A stretch of DNA of 29,453 nucleotides, taken from positions 1 through 29,453 of the forward strand of contig JBFLYK010000074.1 in assembly GCA_040756995.1 (NCBI GenBank). The letters run 5' to 3'. Position 1 is the first letter of the stretch; every line of letters starts with the position of its first letter. The DNA comes from BP-133 sp040756995. Lineage in GTDB: Bacteria; Actinomycetota; Acidimicrobiia; IMCC26256; BP-133. The notes beneath the pieces are model-generated. The model ran no database searches. It was not told the origin of the DNA and saw only the letters and a program-made list of their open reading frames with translations. Positions 1 to 8,094 of the stretch are shown piece after piece. The position numbers were made by a program, and so were the translations under genes.

Positions 1-1
1 G

Positions 2-73
2 AACCCGGACCCGGACCCCAACCCGGATCCCAACCCCAACCCGGATCCGAACCCCAACCCGGACCCGAACCCG
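2..73 (+). repeat. Asn-Pro-Asp-Pro coding tract
   Basis: Short GC-rich units of the type aacccggac repeat across the window edge and encode alternating NP and DP dipeptides (24 residues visible). Such tracts are usual as extended spacers before sortase signals and often vary in copy number. Confidence 0.7.
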
Positions 74-331
74 ACGCCGCCCGTCCAGACGACGACCCCG
101 GACCCCGCTCCGACGACATCGGTGTTGCCCATCACCATCGAGCGGGCCGAGAACCCGGCTGAGATCCCGAACGTGGTGCTCGGCCAGACCCTGGTCGCCG
201 GCGGCGAGCTGCCCCGCACCGGTTCCGGCGAGGTGCAGCCTCTGATGCTCGTCGCGCTCACGCTCGTGAGCAGCGGCTTGGCGCTCCGTGTCGTCTCCCG
301 GCGGAGCCGCTCCGCCTCGTCCCCCGGCTGA
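2..331 (+). CDS. C-terminal part of an LPXTG cell-wall-anchored protein
   Basis: The 5' end lies outside the window; the reading frame is open from base 2. The visible 109 residues begin with an Asn-Pro-Asp-Pro tract, continue with a Thr/Pro linker and end with a sorting signal: LPRTG, then a hydrophobic stretch (PLMLVALTLVSSGLAL) and a basic tail with RR and RSR. In this family a sortase cleaves between Thr and Gly and links the protein to peptidoglycan, so the product is probably displayed on the surface, with the NPDP tract as a wall-spanning spacer. The functional domain cannot be seen. A strong hairpin terminator follows. Confidence is high for the anchor and nil for the specific function. 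Confidence 0.8.
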   Translation, partial: NPDPDPNPDPNPNPDPNPNPDPNPTPPVQTTTPDPAPTTSVLPITIERAENPAEIPNVVLGQTLVAGGELPRTGSGEVQPLMLVALTLVSSGLALRVVSRRSRSASSPG

Positions 332-367
332 GCCGGCGCCCCGCCGGGCGAGAACGGCGGACAAGCG

Positions 368-399
368 AAAGGGCCCCGGCAACGATGCCGGGGCCCTTT
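368..399. terminator. Bidirectional terminator between the LPXTG gene and fusA
   Basis: A perfect 13-bp stem (368-380 with 387-399) closes a 6-base loop. Three A residues begin the left arm and three T residues end the right arm, so it can work in both directions for the two convergent genes. Confidence 0.85.
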
Positions 400-418
400 C
401 CGTTGCGGCGAGACTGGC

Positions 419-2515
<2,097 letters not shown>

Positions 2516-2711
2516 GTTGCTCCTTCAGCGGTCGGCATGGGCGAAGCGCGTGGGACGCCCGGCCCGTTGGTGATCGGGATACTGCGAAAGCCAGGGAGGG
2601 GATCGACACCTCAAGCCCCAGACTTGAGAGGTTTGCCCGGAGTTCACTGGCGCATCGCCAACAACATTCTGCGCGCGGGCGGTATTCCGGGTCCGTCCTA
2701 TTTGTGGCGGA
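2516..2711. other. Intergenic region upstream of fusA
   Basis: No gene is supported here. On the minus strand this is the fusA leader. It holds a small inverted repeat, CTCAAG and CTTGAG, at 2610-2615 and 2623-2628, which could form a short hairpin in the fusA mRNA. I could not place a convincing fusA promoter. Confidence 0.4.
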
Positions 2712-2738
2712 TTGTCACTCGGTAAGCAAATTCTTGCG
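2712..2738 (+). promoter_or_regulatory. Candidate operator/promoter element upstream of the first Tyr-rich gene
   Basis: TTGTCACTC at 2712-2720 is followed by the palindrome GCAA-ATTC-TTGC at 2726-2737. The same arrangement (TTGTCACTC, then CGCAA-TTGA-TTGCG) occurs at 3932-3958 before the second Tyr-rich gene. Conservation in two otherwise diverged intergenic regions suggests a regulator site, with TTGTCA possibly serving as a -35 box. The regulator is unknown. Confidence 0.45.
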
Positions 2739-2767
2739 TAATGCAACCTTTTTCTGCTAACAAGCAT

Positions 2768-2820
2768 GTTGTTCGCTGGGGGTCGGGAGCACTGAGAGAA
2801 CAACAGCGCACTGACGAACG
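2768..2820 (+). promoter_or_regulatory. Conserved structured leader, copy 1
   Basis: A 16-base block (2769-2784) is identical to 3988-4003 before the second Tyr-rich gene. TGACGAAC (2812-2819) is also shared. TGTTCG (2770-2775) can pair with CGAACG (2815-2820). In the other copy the corresponding partner is CGAACA, so pairing is kept while one pair changes between U-A and U-G. In this copy GTTGTTC (2768-2774) can instead pair with GAACAAC (2798-2804), an alternative fold. I do not recognise it as a known riboswitch. Confidence 0.45.
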
Positions 2821-2874
2821 CTTCCTTGTCGGGCCAACTCTCCGGCCTGGGGCCGGGGACCAAGGAGGTAGTGC

Positions 2875-3813
2875 ATGCGCAAACTGTTCACCGTGCTCGC
2901 CTGTGCCGCTGTCCTGGCGGTGGGCCCGAGCGCGCCGGTCGGGGCCAGCCAAGGCTCCCAAGCGGGCGACGAGCCGATCACTGCCATGGGCAAGGGCGAT
3001 GGCAAGCGCGGTGGTCACGCCTATCACCGGAACCGTCGGGGGCACCGTCACCACGACGGTTACCACCGCGGCTACCGGCGCGGGTACCGCCACGGCTACG
3101 GGCACCACCACTACCGCTACCGCTACGGGTACCACCGCTACGGCTACGGCTACCCCTACTACGGCGGGTACTACGGCTGCGGTTACTACCCCGACTGCGA
3201 CCCCTACTACGGGGGCTACTACGGCGGCCGGCGGTACTACTACGACCGTTACCACTACGACCGTTACAACTACTGCGGGTACCGCGGGTACCGGTATGAC
3301 TACCGGTGCGACTGTTATCACCGTGACACCCGTTGCGATAAGTACCACTACCGGTACCACCGCGGCTACTACGGCCCGTACTCCGTAGACGGCCCGGAGA
3401 ACCCGGAGAACACGTCCCCTGTCGCCGACGCCCCTGCTGCCGAGAGTCCCAGTCCCCAAGAGCAGTCGAACGTCGTCGCCTACGACCACGATCAGGCCGC
3501 GCCGGCTCCGGACCAGCCGTCCGGCCAGCCCGTGAACCAGGAGCCGGCGACCGAGCCCGCACCTGAGCCGGCGAGCGGGCCGGCCCCGGCGCCTGCGCCG
3601 TCCTCCGGCGAGCCCGAGGCGGCTCCCGCTCCGTCCGACCAGGCCCCTCCCGCTTCTTCCGCGGAACCGGCTCCCGAGCCGGCCGCCGAGGAGCCGGGCC
3701 CGGGCAAGACGGTGCACCCCGCTTCCACCAACCCGGACCCGCAGGCTGAGCCCGGTACGGGGAAGGCGAAGTACGACCGGGAGCACAGCGACAGCGGAGA
3801 GGAACTCTTCTAG
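2875..3813 (+). CDS. Secreted Tyr/Gly/His-rich protein with acidic Pro-rich tail
   Basis: The 312-residue product begins with a signal peptide (MRKLFTVLACAAVLAVGPSAPVGAS), followed by a basic His/Gly/Arg segment with GYHRGYRRGYRHGYG (residues 62-76). Residues 61-169 contain 39 tyrosines together with many Gly, His and Arg, and Cys at 102, 108, 134, 145, 147 and 154. The rest is a Pro/Ala/Glu/Ser-rich tail with PAPEPA-type repeats. There is no LPXTG signal or membrane anchor. AAGGAGG at 2862-2868 sets the ATG start. It has its own terminator and a leader related to that of the next gene. The function is unknown; composition suggests an extracellular structural, adhesive or metal-binding protein that may crosslink through Tyr or Cys. 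That is inference only. Confidence 0.85.
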   Translation: MRKLFTVLACAAVLAVGPSAPVGASQGSQAGDEPITAMGKGDGKRGGHAYHRNRRGHRHHDGYHRGYRRGYRHGYGHHHYRYRYGYHRYGYGYPYYGGYYGCGYYPDCDPYYGGYYGGRRYYYDRYHYDRYNYCGYRGYRYDYRCDCYHRDTRCDKYHYRYHRGYYGPYSVDGPENPENTSPVADAPAAESPSPQEQSNVVAYDHDQAAPAPDQPSGQPVNQEPATEPAPEPASGPAPAPAPSSGEPEAAPAPSDQAPPASSAEPAPEPAAEEPGPGKTVHPASTNPDPQAEPGTGKAKYDREHSDSGEELF

Positions 3814-3838
3814 CTGCTGGTCCCGATCGATGTCGCCC

Positions 3839-3887
3839 GAAGGGGGCGACGAGGAGCGTGCTGCAGGTGCGCCTCGTCGCCCCCTTC
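3839..3887 (+). terminator. Terminator after the first Tyr-rich gene
   Basis: A perfect 16-bp stem (3839-3854 with 3872-3887) carries a 17-base loop, 25 bases after the stop codon. It lacks a clear T tract but is strong enough to separate this gene from the next two. Confidence 0.7.
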
Positions 3888-3931
3888 GTCGCGCCGGTCC
3901 GTGGCATCTCCCGTGGATACGTCGTGCCAAT

Positions 3932-3958
3932 TTGTCACTCAGTGCGCAATTGATTGCG
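3932..3958 (+). promoter_or_regulatory. Candidate operator/promoter element upstream of the second Tyr-rich gene
   Basis: TTGTCACTC (3932-3940) precedes the palindrome CGCAA-TTGA-TTGCG (3945-3958), matching the arrangement at 2712-2738. GCTAAC follows in both (2756-2761 and 3962-3967), so the whole upstream region appears to be a duplicated regulatory unit. Confidence 0.45.
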
Positions 3959-3987
3959 AAAGCTAACCAGTTCTGGCACTCTCGAAA

Positions 3988-4034
3988 TTGTTCGCTGGGG
4001 GTCATTGCTGCAGGGCAAAGCGCGTTGACGAACA
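3988..4034 (+). promoter_or_regulatory. Conserved structured leader, copy 2
   Basis: The 16-base block at 3988-4003 is identical to 2769-2784, and TGACGAAC recurs at 4026-4033. TGTTCG (3989-3994) pairs with CGAACA (4029-4034). The distance to the start codon is similar in both copies and both end in a GGCAAGGAGG- or ACCAAGGAGG-type Shine-Dalgarno followed by GTGCATGCGC. Confidence 0.45.
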
Positions 4035-4082
4035 CCTTTCCGGAGTGCGAACGCCCCGGTGCCGGGGGCAAGGAGGGTGTGC

Positions 4083-4691
4083 ATGCGCAGGGTTGCGATA
4101 TTCACGGCTGGGGCTGCGCTCGTAGTGGGCTCCCTGGCCATTCCGGGGGTGGCGGTAGCCACCGGTAAGACGACGACACCGCAACAGAGCACGACGGTCT
4201 CGGCTCAGAGCGCCTCGCTCGACAGCCCGATCGAGGCTCTGGGCAAGCGCCACGGCAAGGGCCACGGCCACGGCAAGAGCGGTTACCGCAAGGGATACCG
4301 CCGTGGCTACCGCCACGGCTACAGCGACGGCCGCTTCGGCTACGGCTACTACGGCTATGGCTATGGCTACGGCTACGGGTACTGGCCGGTCGGCTACGGC
4401 CACCACCGCGGGTACTGGCCGGTCGGGTACGGCTACGGCTTCTGGCCGGGCGGCTTCGGGTGCAATTTCGACTACCCGTGTGGCCCGCCCTACGACGAGC
4501 AGTGCCGTTCGTTCCGGGGCGTTCCGTCGGCCGATCCGAGGTGCCGGACGCAGACCCAGCCGGCTCCCGGCCAGTCTGCCCAGCCGACGCCTGACACGGG
4601 CACTCAGCCGGCGCCCGCTCCCGAGGCCGGCACCCAGCCGGCGCCCGCTCCTGCCGCCGGGCAAGGGGACACGCAGCCCCGTCCGTACTGA
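4083..4691 (+). CDS. Secreted Gly/Tyr-rich protein (paralogue 2)
   Basis: The start is ATG at 4083, eight codons inside the longest frame, because AAGGAGG lies at 4070-4076 and a signal peptide begins there (MRRVAIFTAGAALVVGSLAI, cleavage near AVA-TG). The 202-residue product then has a Ser/Thr linker, a basic HGKGHGHGKS stretch, and a four-residue repeat GYRKGYRRGYRHGYSDGR (residues 67-84). A GY-rich zone with two YWPVGYG units follows, then four Cys (127, 133, 141, 154). The tail has two TQPAPAP repeats and ends QPRPY. The third gene follows after 22 bases, probably in the same operon. Signal peptide, linker and repeat block match paralogue 3 closely. Function is unknown. Confidence 0.85.
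   Translation: MRRVAIFTAGAALVVGSLAIPGVAVATGKTTTPQQSTTVSAQSASLDSPIEALGKRHGKGHGHGKSGYRKGYRRGYRHGYSDGRFGYGYYGYGYGYGYGYWPVGYGHHRGYWPVGYGYGFWPGGFGCNFDYPCGPPYDEQCRSFRGVPSADPRCRTQTQPAPGQSAQPTPDTGTQPAPAPEAGTQPAPAPAAGQGDTQPRPY
4266..4333 (+). repeat. Near-identical DNA block shared with 4879-4946
   Basis: This 68-base segment encodes the GYRx tetrapeptide block and differs from 4879-4946 at only two bases by my alignment, while surrounding DNA has diverged more. It marks a recent duplication or gene conversion. Confidence 0.8.
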
Positions 4692-4713
4692 ACACTGACC
4701 AGGAGGATGGTGC

Positions 4714-5370
4714 ATGCGTAGGTTCGGAATCTTGACGGCTGGAGCTGTGCTGGTGCTCGGCTCGCTGGCCATTCCCGGTATGGCGGTCGCCAACGGCAGG
4801 ACGGCGACGCCGGAGAAGAGCACGACGATCTCGCCGCAGAGCGTCTCGCTCGACACGCAGTTCACGGCCCAGGGCAAGGGCCACGGCAAGAGCGGTTACC
4901 GCAAGGGATACCGGCGTGGCTACCGCCACGGGTACAGCGACGGCCGTTACGGCTACTACGGCCACGGCTACCACGGCGGCGGCCGCTGCTACGGCTGCGA
5001 CGGGCCGGGCAGCCGCTGCGACCGGTACGGGTGTGCCTACGGCGGCCCGTACCACCACGGCCCGTACGGCGGCGGGTACTACGGCGGCGGCTACGGCTGC
5101 GGTTACGACTACCCCTGCAGTCAGCCCTACCAGTACGACTGCACGAGGTACACCGGACCCGACGGTAAGCCGGCCCAGGATCCGCAGTGCAAGTACGACC
5201 CGAAGTGTGACTGCTACTACCACTCGTCGCAGCCGCCGTCTCAGACCGAGCCGGCGCCCGGCGACCAGACCGCCCAGCCGGCTCCCGACGGGGGGCAGGC
5301 TCCGGCACCGGATCAGGGCGCCGAGCCCGCTCCCGGGCCGGACCAGGGCGGGCAGCCACGCCCGTACTGA
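4714..5370 (+). CDS. Secreted Gly/Tyr/Cys-rich protein (paralogue 3)
   Basis: The 218-residue product is organised like its upstream neighbour: a signal peptide (MRRFGILTAGAVLVLGSLAI), a Thr/Ser linker, GKGHGKS, the GYRKGYRRGYRHGYSDGR block (residues 61-78), a Gly/Tyr-rich zone and a Pro/Gln/Ala tail ending GQPRPY. It is richer in cysteine (ten: 92, 95, 102, 107, 129, 135, 143, 159, 165, 167), including CYGC and CDCYYH, which suggests disulfides or metal binding. AGGAGG at 4701-4706 supports the ATG at 4714; an earlier ATG at 4707 stops after four codons. The gene is separated by 22 bases from its paralogue and probably cotranscribed with it. Function is not known. Confidence 0.85.
   Translation: MRRFGILTAGAVLVLGSLAIPGMAVANGRTATPEKSTTISPQSVSLDTQFTAQGKGHGKSGYRKGYRRGYRHGYSDGRYGYYGHGYHGGGRCYGCDGPGSRCDRYGCAYGGPYHHGPYGGGYYGGGYGCGYDYPCSQPYQYDCTRYTGPDGKPAQDPQCKYDPKCDCYYHSSQPPSQTEPAPGDQTAQPAPDGGQAPAPDQGAEPAPGPDQGGQPRPY
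4879..4946 (+). repeat. Near-identical DNA block shared with 4266-4333
   Basis: Second copy of the 68-base GYRx-coding block; 66 of 68 bases match by eye. Confidence 0.8.
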
Positions 5371-5389
5371 TTCACTGATTCACTGATCC
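5366..5389 (+). repeat. Three tandem octamers over the stop codon
   Basis: ACTGATTC, ACTGATTC and ACTGATCC follow one another. The stop codon TGA of the third Tyr-rich gene lies in the first unit and further TGA triplets recur in each copy. It is probably slippage-generated, with no clear role. Confidence 0.6.
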
Positions 5390-5414
5390 ACTGAGTTTCA
5401 CCGAGTAGGGCCGA

Positions 5415-5449
5415 GAGAAGCGGCGGGGCGCTCCCCCGCCGCTTTCTCT
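5415..5449. terminator. Bidirectional terminator
   Basis: GCGGCGGGG (5420-5428) pairs with CCCCGCCGC (5434-5442). GAGAA-type sequence on the left and TTTCTCTT on the right extend the stem and supply T-rich ends. It lies between the convergent Tyr-rich operon and the CoA-transferase-family gene. Confidence 0.75.
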
Positions 5450-5458
5450 TTGGCTCCG

Positions 5459-6595
5459 TCAGGCGACGGCGCCGGCCGAGCGGAGCTTGGCCACCTCGGC
5501 CTCGGAGACCCCCCAGTCGGCCAGCGCCTCGTCGGTGTCGGCCGCCGGCGCCGACGGCGGGCGAGAGATCTCCCCCGGCGTCCGGCTGAAGCGGGGTGCC
5601 GGGGCGGGCTGCGTCACGCCGGCCACCTCGGTGAACACCTGGCGGGCGACGTTGTGCGGATGGAGCGGTGCCTCCTCCATGGTGAGGACGGGGGCGAAGC
5701 AGACGTCCGTCCCCTCCATGAGCTCGCACCACTCGTCGCGGGTCTTCTGCTTGAAGATGGCGGCCATGCGCTCCTTGAGGACCGGCCACTGGGTGCGATC
5801 CATCTGGGCCGGAAGGTCCTCGCCGTCGAGGCCGGTGAGGCGGAGGAGCTCGGCGTAGAACTGAGGCTCGATGGAGCCGACGGAGACGTACCTCCCGTCG
5901 GCGGTCTCGTAGGCGTCGTAGAAGTGGGCGCCGCCGTCGATGATGTTGGCGCCCTTCTCGATGTCCCACAGGCCGAGGGCCCGCATGCCGTGCATCATCG
6001 CCATGAGGATGGCCGTGCCGTCGACCATGGCCGCGTCGACCACCTGACCCTGGCCGGAGCTCTTCGCCTCCAGCAGGGCGCACACCACGCCGAAGGCGAG
6101 CAGCATGCCGCCGCCGCCGAAGTCCCCGACCAGGTTGATCGGCGGGACGGGCGGCTGGCCCGGGCGGCCGAAGTGGGCCAGGGCACCGCCGAGGGCGATG
6201 TAGTTGATGTCGTGGCCGGCCATGGAGGCGTAGGGACCCTCCTGGCCCCAGCCGGTCATCCGGCCGTAGACCAGGCGGGGGTTGCGGGCCAGGCAGGCGT
6301 CGGGCCCGATGCCGAGGCGCTCGGCGACGCCGGGCCGGAAACCCTCGATGAGGGCGTCGGCACTCTCGGTCAGCCGGAGCACGAGCTCGACCGCGTCGGG
6401 ATGCTTGAGGTCGACCCCCACCGACCGCCGCCCCCGGTTGAGAACGTTGGCCGGGACGGCGTCGACCCCCCGGGCGCCGGTCGGTCGTTCGAGCCGGATC
6501 ACCTCGGCCCCCATGTCGGCCAGCATCATGCAGGCGAAGGGGCCGGGGCCGATCCCGGCGATTTCAATGATGCGGTATCCCTTGAGCGGTCCCAT
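5459..6595 (-). CDS. CaiB/BaiF CoA-transferase family protein, alpha-methylacyl-CoA racemase-like
   Basis: This 378-residue protein belongs to the family III CoA-transferase fold. It resembles alpha-methylacyl-CoA racemases, which interconvert the 2R and 2S forms of 2-methyl-branched acyl-CoA esters during breakdown of branched fatty acids or sterols. The N-terminus (GYRIIEIAGIGPGPFACMML) and GADVIR-like ADMGAEVIRLER are typical. AGHDINY contains His128 and LVGDFGGG contains Asp158, the expected acid-base pair of the racemase group. No neighbouring gene indicates a pathway. The ATG lies eight bases after a TACCCT box on the minus strand and has no Shine-Dalgarno, so the mRNA may be leaderless. 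A true CoA-transferase activity cannot be excluded. Confidence 0.88.
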   Translation of the reverse strand: MGPLKGYRIIEIAGIGPGPFACMMLADMGAEVIRLERPTGARGVDAVPANVLNRGRRSVGVDLKHPDAVELVLRLTESADALIEGFRPGVAERLGIGPDACLARNPRLVYGRMTGWGQEGPYASMAGHDINYIALGGALAHFGRPGQPPVPPINLVGDFGGGGMLLAFGVVCALLEAKSSGQGQVVDAAMVDGTAILMAMMHGMRALGLWDIEKGANIIDGGAHFYDAYETADGRYVSVGSIEPQFYAELLRLTGLDGEDLPAQMDRTQWPVLKERMAAIFKQKTRDEWCELMEGTDVCFAPVLTMEEAPLHPHNVARQVFTEVAGVTQPAPAPRFSRTPGEISRPPSAPAADTDEALADWGVSEAEVAKLRSAGAVA

Positions 6596-6603
6596 GGGCA
6601 GCG

Positions 6604-6613
6604 AGGGTACCTT
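6604..6613. promoter_or_regulatory. Mirror-image divergent -10 boxes
   Basis: Reading right, TACCTT (6608-6613) stands eight bases before the GTG at 6622. Reading left, TACCCT (complement of 6604-6609) stands eight bases before the ATG at 6595. Both fit TANNNT, overlap by TA, and place transcription starts at or next to the start codons. No good -35 box is evident. Confidence 0.5.
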
Positions 6614-6621
6614 TCGAGGTC

Positions 6622-7404
6622 GTGCGAATCGCCACTTGGAACGTCAACTCGCTGAAGGCCCGGCTGCCCCACGTGGAGCAGTGGCTGCAGTACGCCCGGC
6701 CCGACGTGCTGTGCATGCAGGAGACGAAGCTGGCCGACGAGGCCTTCCCCGTCATGCCGTTCAACGCCCTGGGCTACGAGGTCGCCTTCCACGGTGAAGG
6801 CCGCTGGAACGGCGTGGCCATCGCCTCCCGGGTCGGTCTCGACGACGTCGTGGCCGGGTTCCGGGTTGGCCCGGAGGCGGGCCCGGCGGAAGCGCGGCTG
6901 ATGTCGGCCAGCTGCGGCGGCGTTCGCGTGGCCAGCCTCTACGTGCCGAACGGGCGGGCGGTCGCCACCGAGCACTACGAACGCAAGCTCGAGTGGCTGG
7001 CCGGGGTCGCCGACTGGCTGGCCGCCAACCACCGGCCCTCGGATCAGCTGGCGCTCTGCGGCGACTTCAACATCGCCCCGACCGACCGGGACGTCTACGA
7101 CCCGGCGAAGTTCATCGGCGCGACGCATGTGAGCGAGCCGGAGCGGAAGGCGCTGGGCCGGCTGCTCGACTGGGGCCTGGTCGACGCCTTCCGGTCGCTG
7201 TACGAGGACGCCCAGTTCTTCACCTGGTGGGACTACCGGGCCGGTGACTTCCACTCCGGCCGGGGAATGCGGATCGACCTCATGCTGCTGACCGAGCCGC
7301 TGGCCAAGCAGGTCACGTGGGGCATCGTCGACCGCAACGCCCGGAAGGGAAAGCAGGGCGTGCCTTCCGATCACGCCCCACTGATCCTCGACGTCGACGT
7401 GTGA
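6622..7404 (+). CDS. xth: Exodeoxyribonuclease III (AP endonuclease family)
   Basis: This 260-residue metal-dependent nuclease incises DNA at abasic sites and degrades 3' ends in base-excision repair. Family motifs are in order: RIATWNVNSLKAR at the N-terminus (with the metal-site Asn), CMQETKL (Glu metal ligand), the catalytic NIAPTDRDVYDP region preceded by GDFN, RIDLML, and the terminal SDHAPLILDVD with the catalytic Asp-His pair. The start is GTG at 6622. There is no Shine-Dalgarno, but a TACCTT box lies eight bases upstream, consistent with a leaderless message. The next gene begins one base after the stop codon, so the two are probably cotranscribed. Confidence 0.93.
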   Translation: MRIATWNVNSLKARLPHVEQWLQYARPDVLCMQETKLADEAFPVMPFNALGYEVAFHGEGRWNGVAIASRVGLDDVVAGFRVGPEAGPAEARLMSASCGGVRVASLYVPNGRAVATEHYERKLEWLAGVADWLAANHRPSDQLALCGDFNIAPTDRDVYDPAKFIGATHVSEPERKALGRLLDWGLVDAFRSLYEDAQFFTWWDYRAGDFHSGRGMRIDLMLLTEPLAKQVTWGIVDRNARKGKQGVPSDHAPLILDVDV

Positions 7405-7405
7405 C

Positions 7406-7825
7406 GTGGCTGGCGACGAGGCGTTGCGCGGCCAGGCCGAGGCGGCTCCGGTGGCCCGCCTGGCCACGGTCGACGCCGGGGGCCGGCCGCATCTCGTGCC
7501 GTGCTGCTTCGCCATGGAGGGCGACGTCGCCTACTCCATCGTCGACCACAAGCCCAAGCGTTCGCCGGCCCTGCGCCGCCTCGACAACATCCGGGCCAAC
7601 CCGGCCGTCTGCCTGCTGGTCGACCACTACGAGGACGACTGGTCCCAGTTGTGGTGGGTCCGCTTCGATGGCACGGCCCGGCTGCTGACCGACGGCCCCG
7701 AGTACGACGCCGCCATCGCGCTCCTGTGCGCCAAGTACGAGCAGTACCGCGCCACTCCCCCGTCCGGGACGGTCATTGCCATCGACGTGCTCGCCGTGCG
7801 CTCCTGGTCGCCCCGGTCGCGGTAG
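7406..7825 (+). CDS. PPOX-class F420-dependent protein (TIGR03668-like)
   Basis: The 139-residue product is a split-barrel flavin/F420-binding protein. The stretches ARLATVDAGGRPHLVP, VDHKPK, LRRLDNIRANP, and LLVDHYEDDW followed by LWWVRFDG are hallmarks of the actinobacterial TIGR03668 group, predicted F420-dependent oxidoreductases of unknown substrate. The GTG start at 7406 follows the exonuclease stop by one base, which argues for translational coupling. The reducing cofactor is predicted from the family; no substrate can be inferred from the neighbourhood. Confidence 0.85.
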   Translation: MAGDEALRGQAEAAPVARLATVDAGGRPHLVPCCFAMEGDVAYSIVDHKPKRSPALRRLDNIRANPAVCLLVDHYEDDWSQLWWVRFDGTARLLTDGPEYDAAIALLCAKYEQYRATPPSGTVIAIDVLAVRSWSPRSR

Positions 7826-7878
7826 AAACCGGCCCACCCCGGGAATACACGGTCGGACCGACGATCCGGAGGTGTGTC

Positions 7879-8094
7879 ATGGGGAAGATGGATGAGATGA
7901 AGCAGAAGGCTCGGGAAGCCCTCACCCAGAACCGGGACAAGATCGAGGAACGCCTCGACCGGGCCGCCGGCAAGGCCAAGGAGAAGGCCGGCGACGAGCA
8001 CTCCGGCAAGATCGACTCCGTGCTCGAGAGGGGCAAGGACGCCCTCGACAAGTTCACCGGCGATCGTCCCGAGGGCTCGCCTCCCGGCCGGTGA
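7879..8094 (+). CDS. MT0933-like small charged helical protein
   Basis: The 71-residue product (MGKMDEMKQKAREALTQN...) is Lys/Glu/Asp-rich and helical, with DKIEERLDRAAGKAKEKAGDE and SGKIDSVLERGKDALDKF. This matches the MT0933/Rv0909-type family, named as antitoxins, and resembles CsbD-like stress proteins. No partner toxin gene is adjacent, so an antitoxin role here is doubtful. GGAGG at 7868-7872 supports the ATG at 7879. The last 41 bases overlap the 3' end of the convergent radical SAM gene. Confidence 0.75.
   Translation: MGKMDEMKQKAREALTQNRDKIEERLDRAAGKAKEKAGDEHSGKIDSVLERGKDALDKFTGDRPEGSPPGR

Noticed and set aside
3055..3370. Dense TAC/GGC repeats as a microsatellite or recombination site
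   Set aside because: They are fully explained as Tyr and Gly codons of a secreted protein with intact reading frame.
3988..4034. Match to a c-di-GMP (GEMM) or c-di-AMP (ydaO) riboswitch
   Set aside because: Fragments such as CAGGGCAAAG and GCTAAC recall these classes, but the required core order and stems are absent and copy 1 lacks the same fragments.
2698..4071. Minus-strand frame with Val-rich hydrophobic repeats
   Set aside because: It is antisense to the GGNTAC codons of the Tyr-rich protein gene. The plus strand has a signal peptide, ribosome site, leader and terminator.
5459..6595. Role of the CaiB/BaiF protein in carnitine metabolism
   Set aside because: There is no carnitine gene context, and the His-Asp pair and N-terminus fit acyl-CoA racemases better.
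7879..8094. Toxin-antitoxin module
   Set aside because: Only the antitoxin-named family member is present. Neither neighbour resembles a toxin.
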